Shown here: positions 1-8,424 of the stretch, piece after piece
Position numbering within the stretch: position 1 is the stretch's first letter
How the letters are laid out: every line of letters starts with the position of its first letter
The notes under the pieces: model-generated
Told to the model about the DNA's origin: nothing
Database searches by the model: none
Seen by the model: only the letters and a program-made list of their open reading frames with translations
Position numbers and translations under genes: made by a program
DNA from: Labrys miyagiensis
Lineage (GTDB): Bacteria; Pseudomonadota; Alphaproteobacteria; Rhizobiales; Labraceae
Assembly: GCF_030160835.1 (NCBI RefSeq)
Contig: NZ_BSPC01000011.1
Span: 62,001-126,000 of the forward strand
Length of the DNA: 64,000 nt
Direction: 5' to 3'

Positions 1-612
1 AAAATAAGGCAGGGGGAGGCCGTCGGCCTTGTCGGACCCTCGGGCTCTGGCAAATCGACGCTGCTGATGACCCTGGGTGGACTGGAGCGGCCGGACAGCG
101 GCACGGTGCGCGTCGCCGGCCAGGATCTCGGCACGCTCAACGAGGATGGCCTGGCCCGTTTCCGCGGCCGGCATATCGGCGTGGTCTTCCAGTCCTTCCA
201 CCTCATCCCGACCATGACGGCGCTGGAAAATGTCGCCGTGCCGCTGGAACTGGCCGGCCGGCGCGATGCCTTCGACAAGGCGCGGGCTGAACTGGAGGCG
301 GTCGGCCTCGGTGCGCGCACGGCGCACTATCCGGCGCAATTGTCGGGCGGCGAACAGCAGCGCGTGGCTCTCGCCCGGGCGCTTGCACCGGAACCGGCAA
401 TCCTGATCGCGGACGAACCCACCGGCAATCTCGACGAGGGCACGGGCACCAGCATCGTCGAGCTGATGTTCCGCCTCAAGCGCGAGCGCGGCGCCACGCT
501 GGTGCTGGTGACGCACGACCTCGGCCTCGCCGCCCGCTGCGACCGCATGATCCGCATCCGTTCGGGCCATATCGAGGCGGACGAGGCGGCGAAGATCGAG
601 GCGGCGGAGTAG
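1..612 (+). CDS. ABC transporter ATP-binding protein, 5' end cut by the window
   Basis: The reading frame is open from base 1, so the true start lies upstream of the window; 203 codons are visible. Counting from the first visible codon, the Walker A loop GPSGSGKST is at 12-20, followed by a Q-loop (VVFQSF), the ABC signature LSGGEQQR, Walker B with ILIADEPTGNLD and the H-loop VTHD. The order and the TGNLDE element match the LolD/YbbA/MacB-type ATPases, which power extraction or export by a partner FtsX-like permease at the inner membrane. Family members are about 225-235 residues, so only some 25-30 residues are missing. No permease follows; the next gene is on the other strand beyond a repeat, so a partner would have to lie upstream or elsewhere. 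Confidence 0.9.
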   Translation, partial: KIRQGEAVGLVGPSGSGKSTLLMTLGGLERPDSGTVRVAGQDLGTLNEDGLARFRGRHIGVVFQSFHLIPTMTALENVAVPLELAGRRDAFDKARAELEAVGLGARTAHYPAQLSGGEQQRVALARALAPEPAILIADEPTGNLDEGTGTSIVELMFRLKRERGATLVLVTHDLGLAARCDRMIRIRSGHIEADEAAKIEAAE

Positions 613-614
613 CG

Positions 615-760
615 CTGGGAGCGCGGACGTCTCGTCCGCTCTTGAAACGCGCCGCTGAAGGATAGGGCTGCAACGAAATTGAATTGAGCAAACCAAAACG
701 GGCAGTGTCTTATCCCAAGCCGCTTTGTTTCAAGAGCGGACAGGATGTCCGCGCTCCCAG
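615..760. repeat. Family A palindromic element, copy 1
   Basis: Two inverted arms of about 34 bp (615-648 and 727-760) flank a spacer of about 78 bp. The left arm starts ctgggagcgcggac and ends in cgctcttgaaac; the right arm is nearly its reverse complement. It starts three bases after the ABC ATPase stop codon and ends two bases before the VOC gene stop. Related copies occur at 2584, 8943, 21324, 24005, 48127 and 63357. Confidence 0.9.
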
Positions 761-761
761 G

Positions 762-1274
762 TTACGCCTTCAACAGCCCCGGCACATCCAGCCGCCGCGT
801 ATACATCGCCAGCTTGCCGTCCTCGGCCCGAGGCCAATCCTCCTGCGGCCGGTCCCAGTAGAGCTCCACGCCGTTCTGGTCGGGATCGCGCAGATAGAGC
901 GCCTCGCTGACGCCGTGGTCGCTGGCGCCGTCGAGCTCGATGCCGGCGGCCAGCACGCGGCGCAGCGCATCGGCGAGCGCCGCACGCGTCGGATAGAGGA
1001 TGGCGGTGTGGTAGAGGCCGGTCGAGCCGGGCGGTGGGGGCGAGCCGCCCTTGCTCTCCCAGGTGTTGAGGCCGAGATGGTGGTGGTAGCCCCCGGCCGA
1101 GAGGAAGGCGGCCTGCGAGCCATAGCGCGCCATCACGTCGAAGCCGAGCACGCCGACATAGAAGCCGAGCGCCCGGTCGAGATCGGCGACCTTGAGATGG
1201 ACATGGCCGATCTTCACGCCGGCAGAAACGGGCTGGGGAGCGGGGTCGAGGGGATGGAGCGGTTCGGTCGACAT
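762..1274 (-). CDS. VOC (glyoxalase/extradiol dioxygenase fold) family protein
   Basis: A 170-residue protein of the vicinal oxygen chelate superfamily. The start of the first module carries IGHVHLKVADL with a likely metal ligand H26; GYHHHLGLNTW follows at 62-72, and GVELYWDRP supplies a second-module ligand E137. The pattern is closest to CatE-like catechol-2,3-dioxygenase-type proteins, but fold and ligands alone do not fix the substrate. A single ATG start is available. The gene stands alone, convergent with the ABC ATPase, with no pathway partner beside it, so its role stays open. The cobO gene follows downstream of its start on the same strand and is unrelated in function. Confidence 0.8.
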   Translation of the reverse strand: MSTEPLHPLDPAPQPVSAGVKIGHVHLKVADLDRALGFYVGVLGFDVMARYGSQAAFLSAGGYHHHLGLNTWESKGGSPPPPGSTGLYHTAILYPTRAALADALRRVLAAGIELDGASDHGVSEALYLRDPDQNGVELYWDRPQEDWPRAEDGKLAMYTRRLDVPGLLKA

Positions 1275-1418
1275 GGATGGGTTCCTTTTCTCAGTGTGAG
1301 ATAGGCTTTCCGCTCGCTTTTGACCATGCGCGGATTGGAAGAAGTCTGCTGCCGGGGGGAGGATGCTTCTCCATAGACGCTAACATGAAATGCAGAGGCT
1401 TGCGTCGCGCTCTTCGCT

Positions 1419-2024
1419 CTAAAACTCGATGCCTTCCTGCGCCTTCACCCCGGCGGCGAAATGGTGCTTCACCAGCGTCATCTCCGTCACCAGATCGGCC
1501 GCCTCGATCATCTCCGGCTTGGCATTGCGGCCGGTGACGATGACATGCAGGTCCGGGCGGCGCGCCTTGAGGGTGGCCACCACCTCGGCGAGGTCGAGAT
1601 AATCGTAGCGCAGGGCGATGTTGATCTCGTCGAGCACCACCAGGCGCATGCCGGGATCGGCCAGCATGTCCTTGGCCGCCTCCCAGGCGCGGCCGGCCGC
1701 GGCGATGTCGCGGGCGCGGTCCTGCGTTTCCCAGGTGAAGCCCTCGCCCATGCTCTTCCAGCTGACGAGATCGTCGAAGCGCTCCAGCGCTTTGCGCTCG
1801 CCGGTGGACCAGGCCCCCTTGATGAACTGCACCACGCCGACACGCCAGCCATGGCCGAGCGCACGCATGATCAGGCCGAAAGCGGCGGTCGACTTGCCCT
1901 TGCCTGGGCCGGTGTTGACGATCAACAGGCCTTTTTCGGTGATCGTCTTGGAAGCGACCTCGGCGTCCTGCACCGCCTTGCGCTTTTCCATCTTCGCCTT
2001 GTGGCGTGCTTCATCGTCCGTCAT
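1419..2024 (-). CDS. cobO: Cob(I)yrinic acid a,c-diamide adenosyltransferase
   Basis: Transfers the adenosyl group of ATP to the reduced cobalt of cob(I)yrinic acid a,c-diamide, giving the adenosylated intermediate of cobalamin synthesis. The 201-residue protein has the CobA/CobO/BtuR-type P-loop NTGPGKGKST at 37-46, the LVVLDEINIAL acidic motif in the middle and the TGRNAKPEMIEAADLVTEM block near the C-terminus, all typical of the family. Its ATG overlaps the stop of cobP in an ATGA junction (2021-2024), so the two are translationally coupled. The pair is about 5 kb from the main cob cluster and shows no riboswitch of its own in the 200 bp upstream of cobP. Confidence 0.95.
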   Translation of the reverse strand: MTDDEARHKAKMEKRKAVQDAEVASKTITEKGLLIVNTGPGKGKSTAAFGLIMRALGHGWRVGVVQFIKGAWSTGERKALERFDDLVSWKSMGEGFTWETQDRARDIAAAGRAWEAAKDMLADPGMRLVVLDEINIALRYDYLDLAEVVATLKARRPDLHVIVTGRNAKPEMIEAADLVTEMTLVKHHFAAGVKAQEGIEF

Positions 2025-2545
2025 TTCACCACCATGGGCAGGCCCGCCACCATGAAGACGACGCGGTCGGCAAGCGCTGCGATCTGTTGATTGAGCCGTC
2101 CCTGCTCGTCCCGGAAGGCGCGGGCGAGGGCATTGTCTGGCACGATGGACAGGCCGACCTCGTTGGAGACCAGCACCACCGGGCCCGGGGTGGAAGCGAG
2201 TGCCTCGGCAAGTCTCGCGAAGGCGGGCTGCAGGGCATGCTTGCCCAGCATGAGATTGGTGAGCCAGAGGGTGAGGCAGTCGACAAGGATCGGCCCCTTG
2301 GCCGCACTGATCGCCTCGGGCAGAGCGAGTGGGGCATCCACGGTGCGCCAGCTCTCATCGCGCCGCGCCTGATGATCGGCGATGCGGTCGCGCATCTCCT
2401 CGTCGAAGGCCTGGGCGGTGGCGATATAGGTCCAGGGCGCAGGATGGGCCGAGATCAGCGCCTCGGCATGGCGGCTCTTCCCGGAACGGGCGCCGCCGAG
2501 GACAAAGGTGAGGCGAGGGGAAGTCCTAAGACGAGGGGAAGTCAT
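2021..2545 (-). CDS. cobP: Bifunctional adenosylcobinamide kinase / adenosylcobinamide-phosphate guanylyltransferase
   Basis: Phosphorylates adenosylcobinamide and then loads GMP onto it, activating the corrinoid for attachment of the lower ligand. The chosen ATG at 2545 gives 174 residues, the usual size, with the P-loop GGARSGKS at 17-24, a downstream DHQARR segment that includes the histidine expected to carry the GMP, the LVDCLTLWLTNLM block and the VSNEVGLSIVP motif. The frame stays open further upstream to 2626, but that extension reads through repeat A copy 2 and is not protein-like. Residues 3-6 and 9-12 repeat as SPRL because of a small tandem duplication in the DNA near the start. 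It is coupled to cobO by a 4-bp overlap. Confidence 0.93.
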   Translation of the reverse strand: MTSPRLRTSPRLTFVLGGARSGKSRHAEALISAHPAPWTYIATAQAFDEEMRDRIADHQARRDESWRTVDAPLALPEAISAAKGPILVDCLTLWLTNLMLGKHALQPAFARLAEALASTPGPVVLVSNEVGLSIVPDNALARAFRDEQGRLNQQIAALADRVVFMVAGLPMVVK

Positions 2546-2583
2546 GGGGCCTGTGTGGCGGGTTTGGCGGCGGATGGCAAGCC

Positions 2584-2731
2584 CGGGAGCGCGGACTTCC
2601 AGTCCGCTCTTGAACCACAGACGCAAACGAAGAGGGCGGTGCCCGCTTCGGTCGAGGAAACCGAAAGGAGGCGCCGCTCCTTCCTACCAACTCATCGTTT
2701 CAAGAGCGGACTGGAAGTCCGCGCTCCCAGG
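2584..2731. repeat. Family A palindromic element, copy 2
   Basis: The left arm begins cgggagcgcggacttcc at 2584 and the right arm ends ggaagtccgcgctcccag at 2730. The spacer of roughly 80 bp holds GC-rich sequence. The element fills most of the 199-bp gap between cobP and the molybdenum hydroxylase large subunit; nothing else is recognisable in this gap. Confidence 0.9.
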
Positions 2732-2744
2732 GAGACGCCCCCAG

Positions 2745-4931
2745 TCACGCCCCGCTCGACAGGTCCACATTCTTGATCGGCAAGGCGCGGATGCGCTTGC
2801 CGGTGGCGTTGAAGATGGCGTTGCAAACGGCAGGGGCGATCGGCGGGGTGCCGGGCTCGCCGATGCCGCCCCATTTGGTGCCGCCACTCAGCACCAGATG
2901 CGTCTCGATCTTCGGCGTGTCGGCGAGGCGAGCGACCTCGTAGTCGTCGAAATTGCCCTGCACCACCGCGCCCTTGTCGATGGTGATCTCGCCGAACAGG
3001 GCGGCCGAAAGGCCGTAGACCACCGCACTTTCGATCTGCATCACCGCCGTGAGCGGGTTGACGACATGGCCGCAATCCACCGCCGCCACCACGCGGTCGA
3101 CCTTCACCTCGCCCTTCGGGCTGACGGTAAGCTCGACCACTTCGCCGACGATGGTGCCGAAGGATTCATGGATGGCGATGCCGCGCCCGGCCCCCTTGGG
3201 CAGCGGCTTGTCCCAGTCGCTCTTCTTGGCCAGCGTGTCGAGCACGGCGAGGAAGTCCGGCTTGCCCTCCAGGAGCTTGCGCCGATAGCGATAGCCGTCC
3301 ATGCCCGCCGCCTGCGCCAGCTCGTCGATGAAGCCTTCCAGGGCGAAGGCGTTCTGCGAGGACCCGACCGAGCGCCAGAACATCACCGGCACATGGGTGT
3401 TCTTGAGGATGCAGTCGACCTGCGTCGCCGGAGAGCGGTAGGGCATGTTGGCGAGGCCCTCCACGGCCGAGGGCTCGACGCCGTTCTCCACCTTGCCCAA
3501 GCCGAGCGAGCGCTGGATCGAGCCGACGGCGGTGCGCATATGCATCGCCGTGGGCAGGCCGTCCGTACCGAGCGCGGCCTGGAAGCGGATGGCGGCCTGG
3601 GGGCGATAGCGGTCGTGCCGCATGTCGTCCTCGCGGGTCCAGACCAGCTTCACCGGCTTGCCGACTACCTTGGAGATGGTCACGGCCTGGACGAGTTCGT
3701 CGTTCACCGCGCGCCGGCCGAAGCCGCCGCCGAGGAAGCAGTTGTGGATCTCGACCTCACTTGGCGGCACGCCTGCGGCCTTGGCGGCGAGCTGCAGGGC
3801 CATGTCGGGGTTCTGCGTGCCCATCCAGATCTCGACCTTGCCCTCGGTGACATGGGCCGTACAGTTGAGCGGCTCCATCGGGGCGTGGGCGAGATGCGGC
3901 GCCTGGTAGAGGGCATCGACGCGCTTGCCGGCGCTGAGCCCGGCGTCGACATCGCCCTCCTTCTTGGCGGTGACGGCCGGCCCGTCGAGCGCCGCGATAT
4001 AGTCGGCGTCGAACTGCTTGGAGGTGGTGCTGGCGGCAGGCCCCTCATCCCAGACGATCGGCAGATTGGCGAGGGCTTCCTTGGCGCGCCAGAAGCGGTC
4101 GGCGACCACGGCGACACCGCCCTCGATCGGCACCACGGCGATGACGCCGCGGCGGCCCTTGATGGCGCTCTCGTCATAGGACTTCACCGTGCCACCGAAG
4201 ACGGGGCAGGTGGCCGCGGCGGCATAGACCATGTCGGGCAGGCGGATATCGATGCCGAACTTGGCGGCGCCGACGAGCTTGGGCGGCGTATCGAGACGGG
4301 CCACAGGCTTGCCGATCAGGGTGAACTGGTCCGGCGTCTTGATGGCGGGATCGCCGGCGAGCGTAACCTTGGCAGCCTCGGCCGCAAGCTCGCCATAGCG
4401 CAGGTTCCTGCCGCTGGCCTGGTGCATCACCTTGCCATTGTCGACGCTGCAGCTCTCGGGCGAAACGTTCCAGCGCGCGGCCGCCGCCTGCACCAGGCGC
4501 ACGCGGGCATTGGCGCCGGCCGCTTGCAGGAACTCGCGCGACCGCCGGACTGCGCCCGAGCCGCCGGTGCCCATGCGCTTGTAGACGTTGTTCTCGCGCA
4601 GGTTCCGGCTGGCGGACGCATATTCGGCCTTCACCTCGGCCCAGTCGCAGCCGAGTTCCTCTGCCACGATCATTGGCAGTGAGGTGAAGATGCCCTCGCC
4701 CATTTCCGATTGGGCGACGCGGATGATCACGGTGTCGTCGGGCTCGACCATGATCCAGGCGTTGATCTCCTCGCCCGCCTTGTTCTCGTCCCAGGGTTGC
4801 CTGTCGATGACCAGCGCCTGGGTGGCTTGCGGAATGATGCCGCCGATCATCAGACCGCCGGCGGCAGTGAGCGAGATCGAAAGGAAGCGGCGGCGGTTCA
4901 GGATCGCGAGGTTCTTGTCAATGGCGTTCAT
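2745..4931 (-). CDS. Molybdopterin-binding subunit of an isoquinoline-1-oxidoreductase-type hydroxylase
   Basis: The 728-residue catalytic subunit of a xanthine-oxidase-family molybdenum hydroxylase. An N-terminal twin-arginine signal (NRRRFLSISLTAAGG, about residues 12-26) predicts export of the assembled enzyme to the periplasm. The GGGFGRRAVND motif binds the molybdenum cofactor region, and WGGIGEPGTPP near the C-terminus carries the expected catalytic glutamate in the E-P-G-T form seen in IorB-like enzymes. It follows the 2Fe-2S subunit gene by a few bases on the same strand. Such pairs oxidise N-heterocycles or aldehydes and pass electrons to a cytochrome partner, which is not visible here. 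The substrate is not predictable from sequence alone. Confidence 0.9.
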   Translation of the reverse strand: MNAIDKNLAILNRRRFLSISLTAAGGLMIGGIIPQATQALVIDRQPWDENKAGEEINAWIMVEPDDTVIIRVAQSEMGEGIFTSLPMIVAEELGCDWAEVKAEYASASRNLRENNVYKRMGTGGSGAVRRSREFLQAAGANARVRLVQAAAARWNVSPESCSVDNGKVMHQASGRNLRYGELAAEAAKVTLAGDPAIKTPDQFTLIGKPVARLDTPPKLVGAAKFGIDIRLPDMVYAAAATCPVFGGTVKSYDESAIKGRRGVIAVVPIEGGVAVVADRFWRAKEALANLPIVWDEGPAASTTSKQFDADYIAALDGPAVTAKKEGDVDAGLSAGKRVDALYQAPHLAHAPMEPLNCTAHVTEGKVEIWMGTQNPDMALQLAAKAAGVPPSEVEIHNCFLGGGFGRRAVNDELVQAVTISKVVGKPVKLVWTREDDMRHDRYRPQAAIRFQAALGTDGLPTAMHMRTAVGSIQRSLGLGKVENGVEPSAVEGLANMPYRSPATQVDCILKNTHVPVMFWRSVGSSQNAFALEGFIDELAQAAGMDGYRYRRKLLEGKPDFLAVLDTLAKKSDWDKPLPKGAGRGIAIHESFGTIVGEVVELTVSPKGEVKVDRVVAAVDCGHVVNPLTAVMQIESAVVYGLSAALFGEITIDKGAVVQGNFDDYEVARLADTPKIETHLVLSGGTKWGGIGEPGTPPIAPAVCNAIFNATGKRIRALPIKNVDLSSGA

Positions 4932-4935
4932 GGTC

Positions 4936-5391
4936 CTACCCCTTCATCATGTCGGCGGCGCGATGGATGGCGGCGCGGATGCGCGGATAGGTGCCGCAAC
5001 GGCAGATATTGGTGATGGAATTATCGATGTCCTCGTCGCTCGGGTGCGGCGTGTCCTTGAGGAAGGCGGCGGCGGCCATGATCTGGCCGGACTGGCAATA
5101 GCCGCATTGCGGCACGTCCTCGGCCAGCCAGGCCTGCTGCACCGGATGCTTGCCGTCGGGCGATAGGCCCTCGATGGTAGTGATGTGGGCGCCATCCACG
5201 TCGCCGACCTGGGTCTGGCAGGAGCGTATGGCGGCGCCTTCGACATGCACGGTACAGGCGCCGCATTGGGCGATGCCGCAGCCGAACTTCGTGCCGGTGA
5301 GGCCGAGTTCGTCGCGGAGGACCCAAAGCAGAGGGGTTTCGGGCTCAATATCGAGCCGATGCGAAATATTATTTACAATAAGGGCAACCAT
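4936..5391 (-). CDS. (2Fe-2S)-binding subunit of the molybdenum hydroxylase (IorA-like)
   Basis: The ATG at 5391 is preceded by an AAAGG ribosome site and gives 151 residues, the normal size; the longer open frame to 5487 adds unsupported residues. The first cluster is of plant ferredoxin type with C38, C43, C46 and C58; the second uses the CGYC and [11 protein letters not shown] cysteines in the four-helix C-terminal half. The subunit relays electrons from the molybdenum site of the partner encoded at 2745-4931. It lacks a signal of its own, as expected if it hitchhikes with the Tat-bearing large subunit. No FAD subunit is present, which fits the isoquinoline oxidoreductase type. Confidence 0.92.
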   Translation of the reverse strand: MVALIVNNISHRLDIEPETPLLWVLRDELGLTGTKFGCGIAQCGACTVHVEGAAIRSCQTQVGDVDGAHITTIEGLSPDGKHPVQQAWLAEDVPQCGYCQSGQIMAAAAFLKDTPHPSDEDIDNSITNICRCGTYPRIRAAIHRAADMMKG

Positions 5392-5592
5392 AAGCAGGCC
5401 TTTCAGCGGCTGATGCGCGGCAGAAGACCGGGCCCATCGGCGTTGGCCTTCTGTTGGGCGATTGCGAGGAGGCCAGATTAGCAGCATCCGAGGGGGCTGA
5501 ACGGCAGGGTAACGCAGACGTGAGTCATCGTTATCGGCGGGGAGCGCGTCGTGATTTCCGCGTTTCCAAAGCCGGCAAAGTGCCGTACCGGT

Positions 5593-6204
5593 TCAGCGCT
5601 TGGGATGAAAATCCGACTGCGGCTGGATCTTCTCCGCCGAGAAAGTGCCGACGCCGAGGATCACCTTGCCCCTGGGCACCGTGATGTTGCGGGCGACGCC
5701 CGACCCCTTGAGCAGGCCGGCCCGCAGGTCCGGATCCGGATCGCGGAAGGTGTCGCCGGCCTCGAGCCTGCAACTGTCGACCGTGATGGCGCCGAGCAAC
5801 TGGCTGCCCGAGCCGAGCTCACTCTCGCCGAACACCGCCGCGCCGTTCTGGTAGCGCCCCGTGTCGCCGATAAGAATATGAGCGCCGGGCCGATTCGCCT
5901 TCGCCGTGAAACCGCCCTCGCCGAACTGGTTGCCGGAACCGATGACGATGGCACCGAGCGAGGCCTCCACCAGCGTGTTGGTGTGGAAGATATTGCGGTC
6001 ACCGATGGTGAGTTCACCCGCCGCCTCGCAGAGGAGGTAGACGCAGGGAAAGATCGTGTTCCCGCCGCCGATTTGGGCCCTTGCCGAGATCAGCGCCGAA
6101 TAGGGATCGTAGATGCGATTGCCGGCCTCGATCAGCCGGACGACCTCCTCGATGGTCAGCAGGTTCTGGGCACGCCGCAGGTCGTCGAGCTGGGAGGGAT
6201 GCAC
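5593..6204 (-). CDS. Hexapeptide-repeat (left-handed beta-helix) protein
   Basis: The centre of this protein shows repeated hydrophobic-G/N hexads (IGGGNTIFPC, LTIGDRNIFHT, IVIGSGNQFGEGG, ILIGDTGRYQNG) of the LbH fold, as in acyltransferases and gamma-carbonic anhydrase or dynactin p25/p27-like proteins. No acyltransferase catalytic histidine pattern is obvious, so a structural or binding role is possible. No ATG fits. The GTG at 6204, just downstream of the preceding gene and with AGAAAG upstream, gives 203 residues; a GTG at 6279 would give 228 with a 41-base overlap with the upstream membrane protein gene. Coupling to that gene suggests a short two-gene operon. Function unknown. Confidence 0.7.
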   Translation of the reverse strand: MHPSQLDDLRRAQNLLTIEEVVRLIEAGNRIYDPYSALISARAQIGGGNTIFPCVYLLCEAAGELTIGDRNIFHTNTLVEASLGAIVIGSGNQFGEGGFTAKANRPGAHILIGDTGRYQNGAAVFGESELGSGSQLLGAITVDSCRLEAGDTFRDPDPDLRAGLLKGSGVARNITVPRGKVILGVGTFSAEKIQPQSDFHPKR

Positions 6205-6238
6205 GCGGTCGGGAGCTTTCTGATGATAGGGAAGAGGG

Positions 6239-6616
6239 TCAGTGCTTGAGCAGGAGCCTGCTGTAGCCGAGGGCGTCACCGCTAATGGCCACCAGCACGC
6301 CGACGGATACCAGAGTGAGGCCGATCAGGAAGATTCGGACGAGGCGCTGGTAGATCGGCTCCTCGAGGGAGGAGACGGACAGCATGCCCGCCATCGACCA
6401 GATCTGGAAAAAGATGCCGACAGCGATGAGGATCACGGCAGCGAGGTCCTCGGGTATCCAGTTGCCCGGTTGGGAAGCCCAGTTGTTGAGGAAGCCGAGC
6501 GAGAAGGCGAGCACCACGCCGATGGCCGTCACCGAGCCATTGCGGAAGGTGGAGTCTATCCGCTTCGGCGGCTCGACAACAGGCGTCGGCGGCGGGGAGG
6601 GCGTCTCGTCGGCCAT
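6239..6616 (-). CDS. Small integral membrane protein, function unknown
   Basis: A 125-residue protein with a proline-rich N-terminal tail (PSPPPTPVVEPPKR) followed by three hydrophobic stretches: roughly 31-47 (AIGVVLAFSLGFLNNW), 57-80 (LAAVILIAVGIFFQIWSM) and 94-112 (IFLIGLTLVSVGVLVAI). I recognise no family. It is divergent from the cobalamin riboswitch and lies upstream of the beta-helix protein gene, with which it may be co-transcribed. Confidence 0.7.
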   Translation of the reverse strand: MADETPSPPPTPVVEPPKRIDSTFRNGSVTAIGVVLAFSLGFLNNWASQPGNWIPEDLAAVILIAVGIFFQIWSMAGMLSVSSLEEPIYQRLVRIFLIGLTLVSVGVLVAISGDALGYSRLLLKH

Positions 6617-6726
6617 GGCAGCCTCGATGCTTGAGAGCTATTCGCTGATCTTATGCCGGATTTTGCGGCAGTGATGGAAGCGGGAACATTGACAAGCCGG
6701 CTCGCGCGGCCCTTATGTCATGCGCG

Positions 6727-6897
6727 AACGGTCTCTCTCGTCGAGAGAGAAGAGGGAATGCGGTGCGGGCCTTGTCCCAAAGCCGAGGCTGCCCCCGCAA
6801 CTGTAAGCGGCGAGCGCCCTGCCACAGGCCACTGGGAAACCGGGAAGGCGGCGGAGCGCGGTGAGCCGTGAGCCAGGAGACCTGCCGTTCGCAGGCA
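6727..6897 (+). promoter_or_regulatory. Cobalamin riboswitch upstream of the cob operon
   Basis: The core is clear: agagggaatgcggtgcgg at about 6750, the B12-box stretch gctgcccccgcaactgtaag at 6788-6807, ccactgggaaaccgggaagg at about 6829-6846, and gagccaggagacctgcc at 6869-6885, in the order and spacing of adenosylcobalamin riboswitches. A short inverted repeat (gtctctctcgtcgagagaga) precedes the core. The first downstream gene starts at 7001, about 100 bases on, leaving room for an expression platform. It predicts repression of the whole downstream cob operon when B12 is abundant. Confidence 0.95.
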
Positions 6898-7000
6898 ATA
6901 CACCGGTCCGGGCGGGGCGCCGCGGCCATCGGTCCCTTTTTTGGAAGATCGCCGGCCTTGCCGTCGCTTCCGGCGCCCCGCAGCCGTTCCGGCGGCATGA

Positions 7001-7393
7001 ATGGGGCCGATGCAAGAAACTCCGCTGCCAGTCCTGGTGCATGTGTGCGTGACCTGCCGGCGCGAAGGCGATGATCCCGAGGCGCCGCGCCAGGGTTCTC
7101 GCCTGCGCGATGCCCTTGTCGGGCTCCTCCCGGATGGCATGACACTCCAGCCGGTCGAATGCCTCGGCAATTGCAAGCGCTCCTGCACCGTGGCGCTGTC
7201 GGCCCAGGGCAGCTGGACCTATGTCTTCGGCGATCTCACGGCCGAGAGCGGGCCGGATGTCGTCACCGGCGCCAGGCTCCTCGCTCATTCGACGGATGGC
7301 CTGATGCCCTGGCGCGGCCGCCCCGAACCTTTCAAGCGCAGCATGATCGCGCGCATCCCTCCCATCCAACCTCTCAAGGACGCCGCCGAATGA
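7001..7393 (+). CDS. DUF1636 metal- or Fe-S-binding protein of cobalamin operons
   Basis: 130 residues with two cysteine pairs: C16 and C19 in VHVCVTCRR, and C54 and C58 in ECLGNCKRSC. The spacing resembles thioredoxin-like 2Fe-2S ferredoxins, which fits DUF1636 proteins that sit at the head of cob operons in alphaproteobacteria. It is the first gene behind the riboswitch and its TGA overlaps the cobW ATG (7390-7393). A role in cobalt handling or in delivering electrons during corrin assembly is inference from context. An internal ATG at 7010 is an alternative start. Confidence 0.85.
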   Translation: MGPMQETPLPVLVHVCVTCRREGDDPEAPRQGSRLRDALVGLLPDGMTLQPVECLGNCKRSCTVALSAQGSWTYVFGDLTAESGPDVVTGARLLAHSTDGLMPWRGRPEPFKRSMIARIPPIQPLKDAAE

Positions 7394-8424
7394 ACGCGCA
7401 CAGCAAGGTTCCCTGCACCATCGTCACCGGCTTCCTCGGCGCCGGCAAGACGACGCTGATCCGCAACCTCCTCGCCACCGCCAATGGCCGCAGGCTCGCT
7501 CTGATCGTCAACGAGTTCGGCGATGTCGGCGTCGATGGCGACATCCTGAAATCCTGCGGTATCGAGAGCTGCCCGGAGGACGCGATCGTCGAACTCGCCA
7601 ATGGCTGCATCTGCTGCACCGTGGCGGATGATTTCGTGCCGGCGCTCGAAACCCTGCTCGCCCGGCCCAATGCGCCCGAGCATATCGTCATCGAGACCTC
7701 CGGCCTGGCGCTGCCCAAGCCCCTGGTGAAGGCCTTCAACTGGCCGGCGATCCGCTCGCGCGTCACTGTTGATGGCGTGATCGCCGTGGTCGATGGTGCC
7801 GCCGTCGCTGCCGGCCGCTTTGCCGATGATCCCGAGGAGCTCAAGCGCCAGGCCGAGGGCGATGCCTCGCTCGACCACGACAATCCGCTGGAGGAGGTCT
7901 ATGAGGACCAACTCCTCTGCGCCGACCTCGTGGTGCTGAACAAGGCCGATCTGATGTCGGCGGTCGAGGCCGACAGCGTCGAGAAGGATATCGAGAAGAC
8001 CGTGCCGCGCGCGGTGAAGGTGGTGCGCACCTCAGAAGGCCGCATCGATGCGGCGGTGCTGCTCGGCATCGGGGCGGCGGCGGAGAGCGACCTCGAAGCA
8101 CGCCCCTCGCATCACGACCACGAGGAGGAGCATGATCACGACGATTTCGACACCTTCATTGTTGACCTGCCCGCCATCCTCGAAGCCGACGCGCTGGTCC
8201 GCAGGCTGAAGGCCGCCGCCGAGACCCATGACATCCTGCGCATCAAGGGCTTCGTCGCGGTTGAAGGCAAGCCGATGCGCCTGCTGGTGCAGGGCGTCGG
8301 CGCCCGCTTCTCGCAGCATTTCGACCGCGCCTGGGCACCGGGCGAGGCCCGCGCCAGCCGCCTCGTCATCATTGGCGAGAAGGGCATCGACCAGGGCGCC
8401 ATCCGCCTGGCATTGGAGGCCTGA
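7390..8424 (+). CDS. cobW: CobW, G3E-family GTPase for cobalt delivery
   Basis: 344 residues of the COG0523/G3E GTPase class, thought to deliver cobalt for cobaltochelation. Visible motifs are the Walker A loop GFLGAGKT at 14-21, the metal-site motif CICC at 73-76, the switch ETSGLALPKP, the guanine motif NKAD, and a histidine- and acid-rich loop (HHDHEEEHDHDD) near 241-252 before the C-terminal domain. The CICC plus His-rich loop supports metal binding. It overlaps the DUF1636 gene by four bases upstream, and its stop shares one base with the cobN start (TGATG), which fits a joint role with the CobN cobaltochelatase subunit. Confidence 0.95.
   Translation: MNAHSKVPCTIVTGFLGAGKTTLIRNLLATANGRRLALIVNEFGDVGVDGDILKSCGIESCPEDAIVELANGCICCTVADDFVPALETLLARPNAPEHIVIETSGLALPKPLVKAFNWPAIRSRVTVDGVIAVVDGAAVAAGRFADDPEELKRQAEGDASLDHDNPLEEVYEDQLLCADLVVLNKADLMSAVEADSVEKDIEKTVPRAVKVVRTSEGRIDAAVLLGIGAAAESDLEARPSHHDHEEEHDHDDFDTFIVDLPAILEADALVRRLKAAAETHDILRIKGFVAVEGKPMRLLVQGVGARFSQHFDRAWAPGEARASRLVIIGEKGIDQGAIRLALEA

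Noticed and set aside
2546-2626. N-terminal extension of cobP
   Set aside because: The extension reads through repeat A copy 2; the P-loop distance fits the ATG at 2545.
2508-4682. Very long plus-strand open frame (724 codons) over the molybdenum hydroxylase gene
   Set aside because: It is antisense to a well-matched gene, its composition is that of a GC-rich shadow frame, and it begins in repeat DNA. Similar long shadows lie opposite the DUF1989-GcvT gene (29483-31357) and the binding protein gene (40478-42322).
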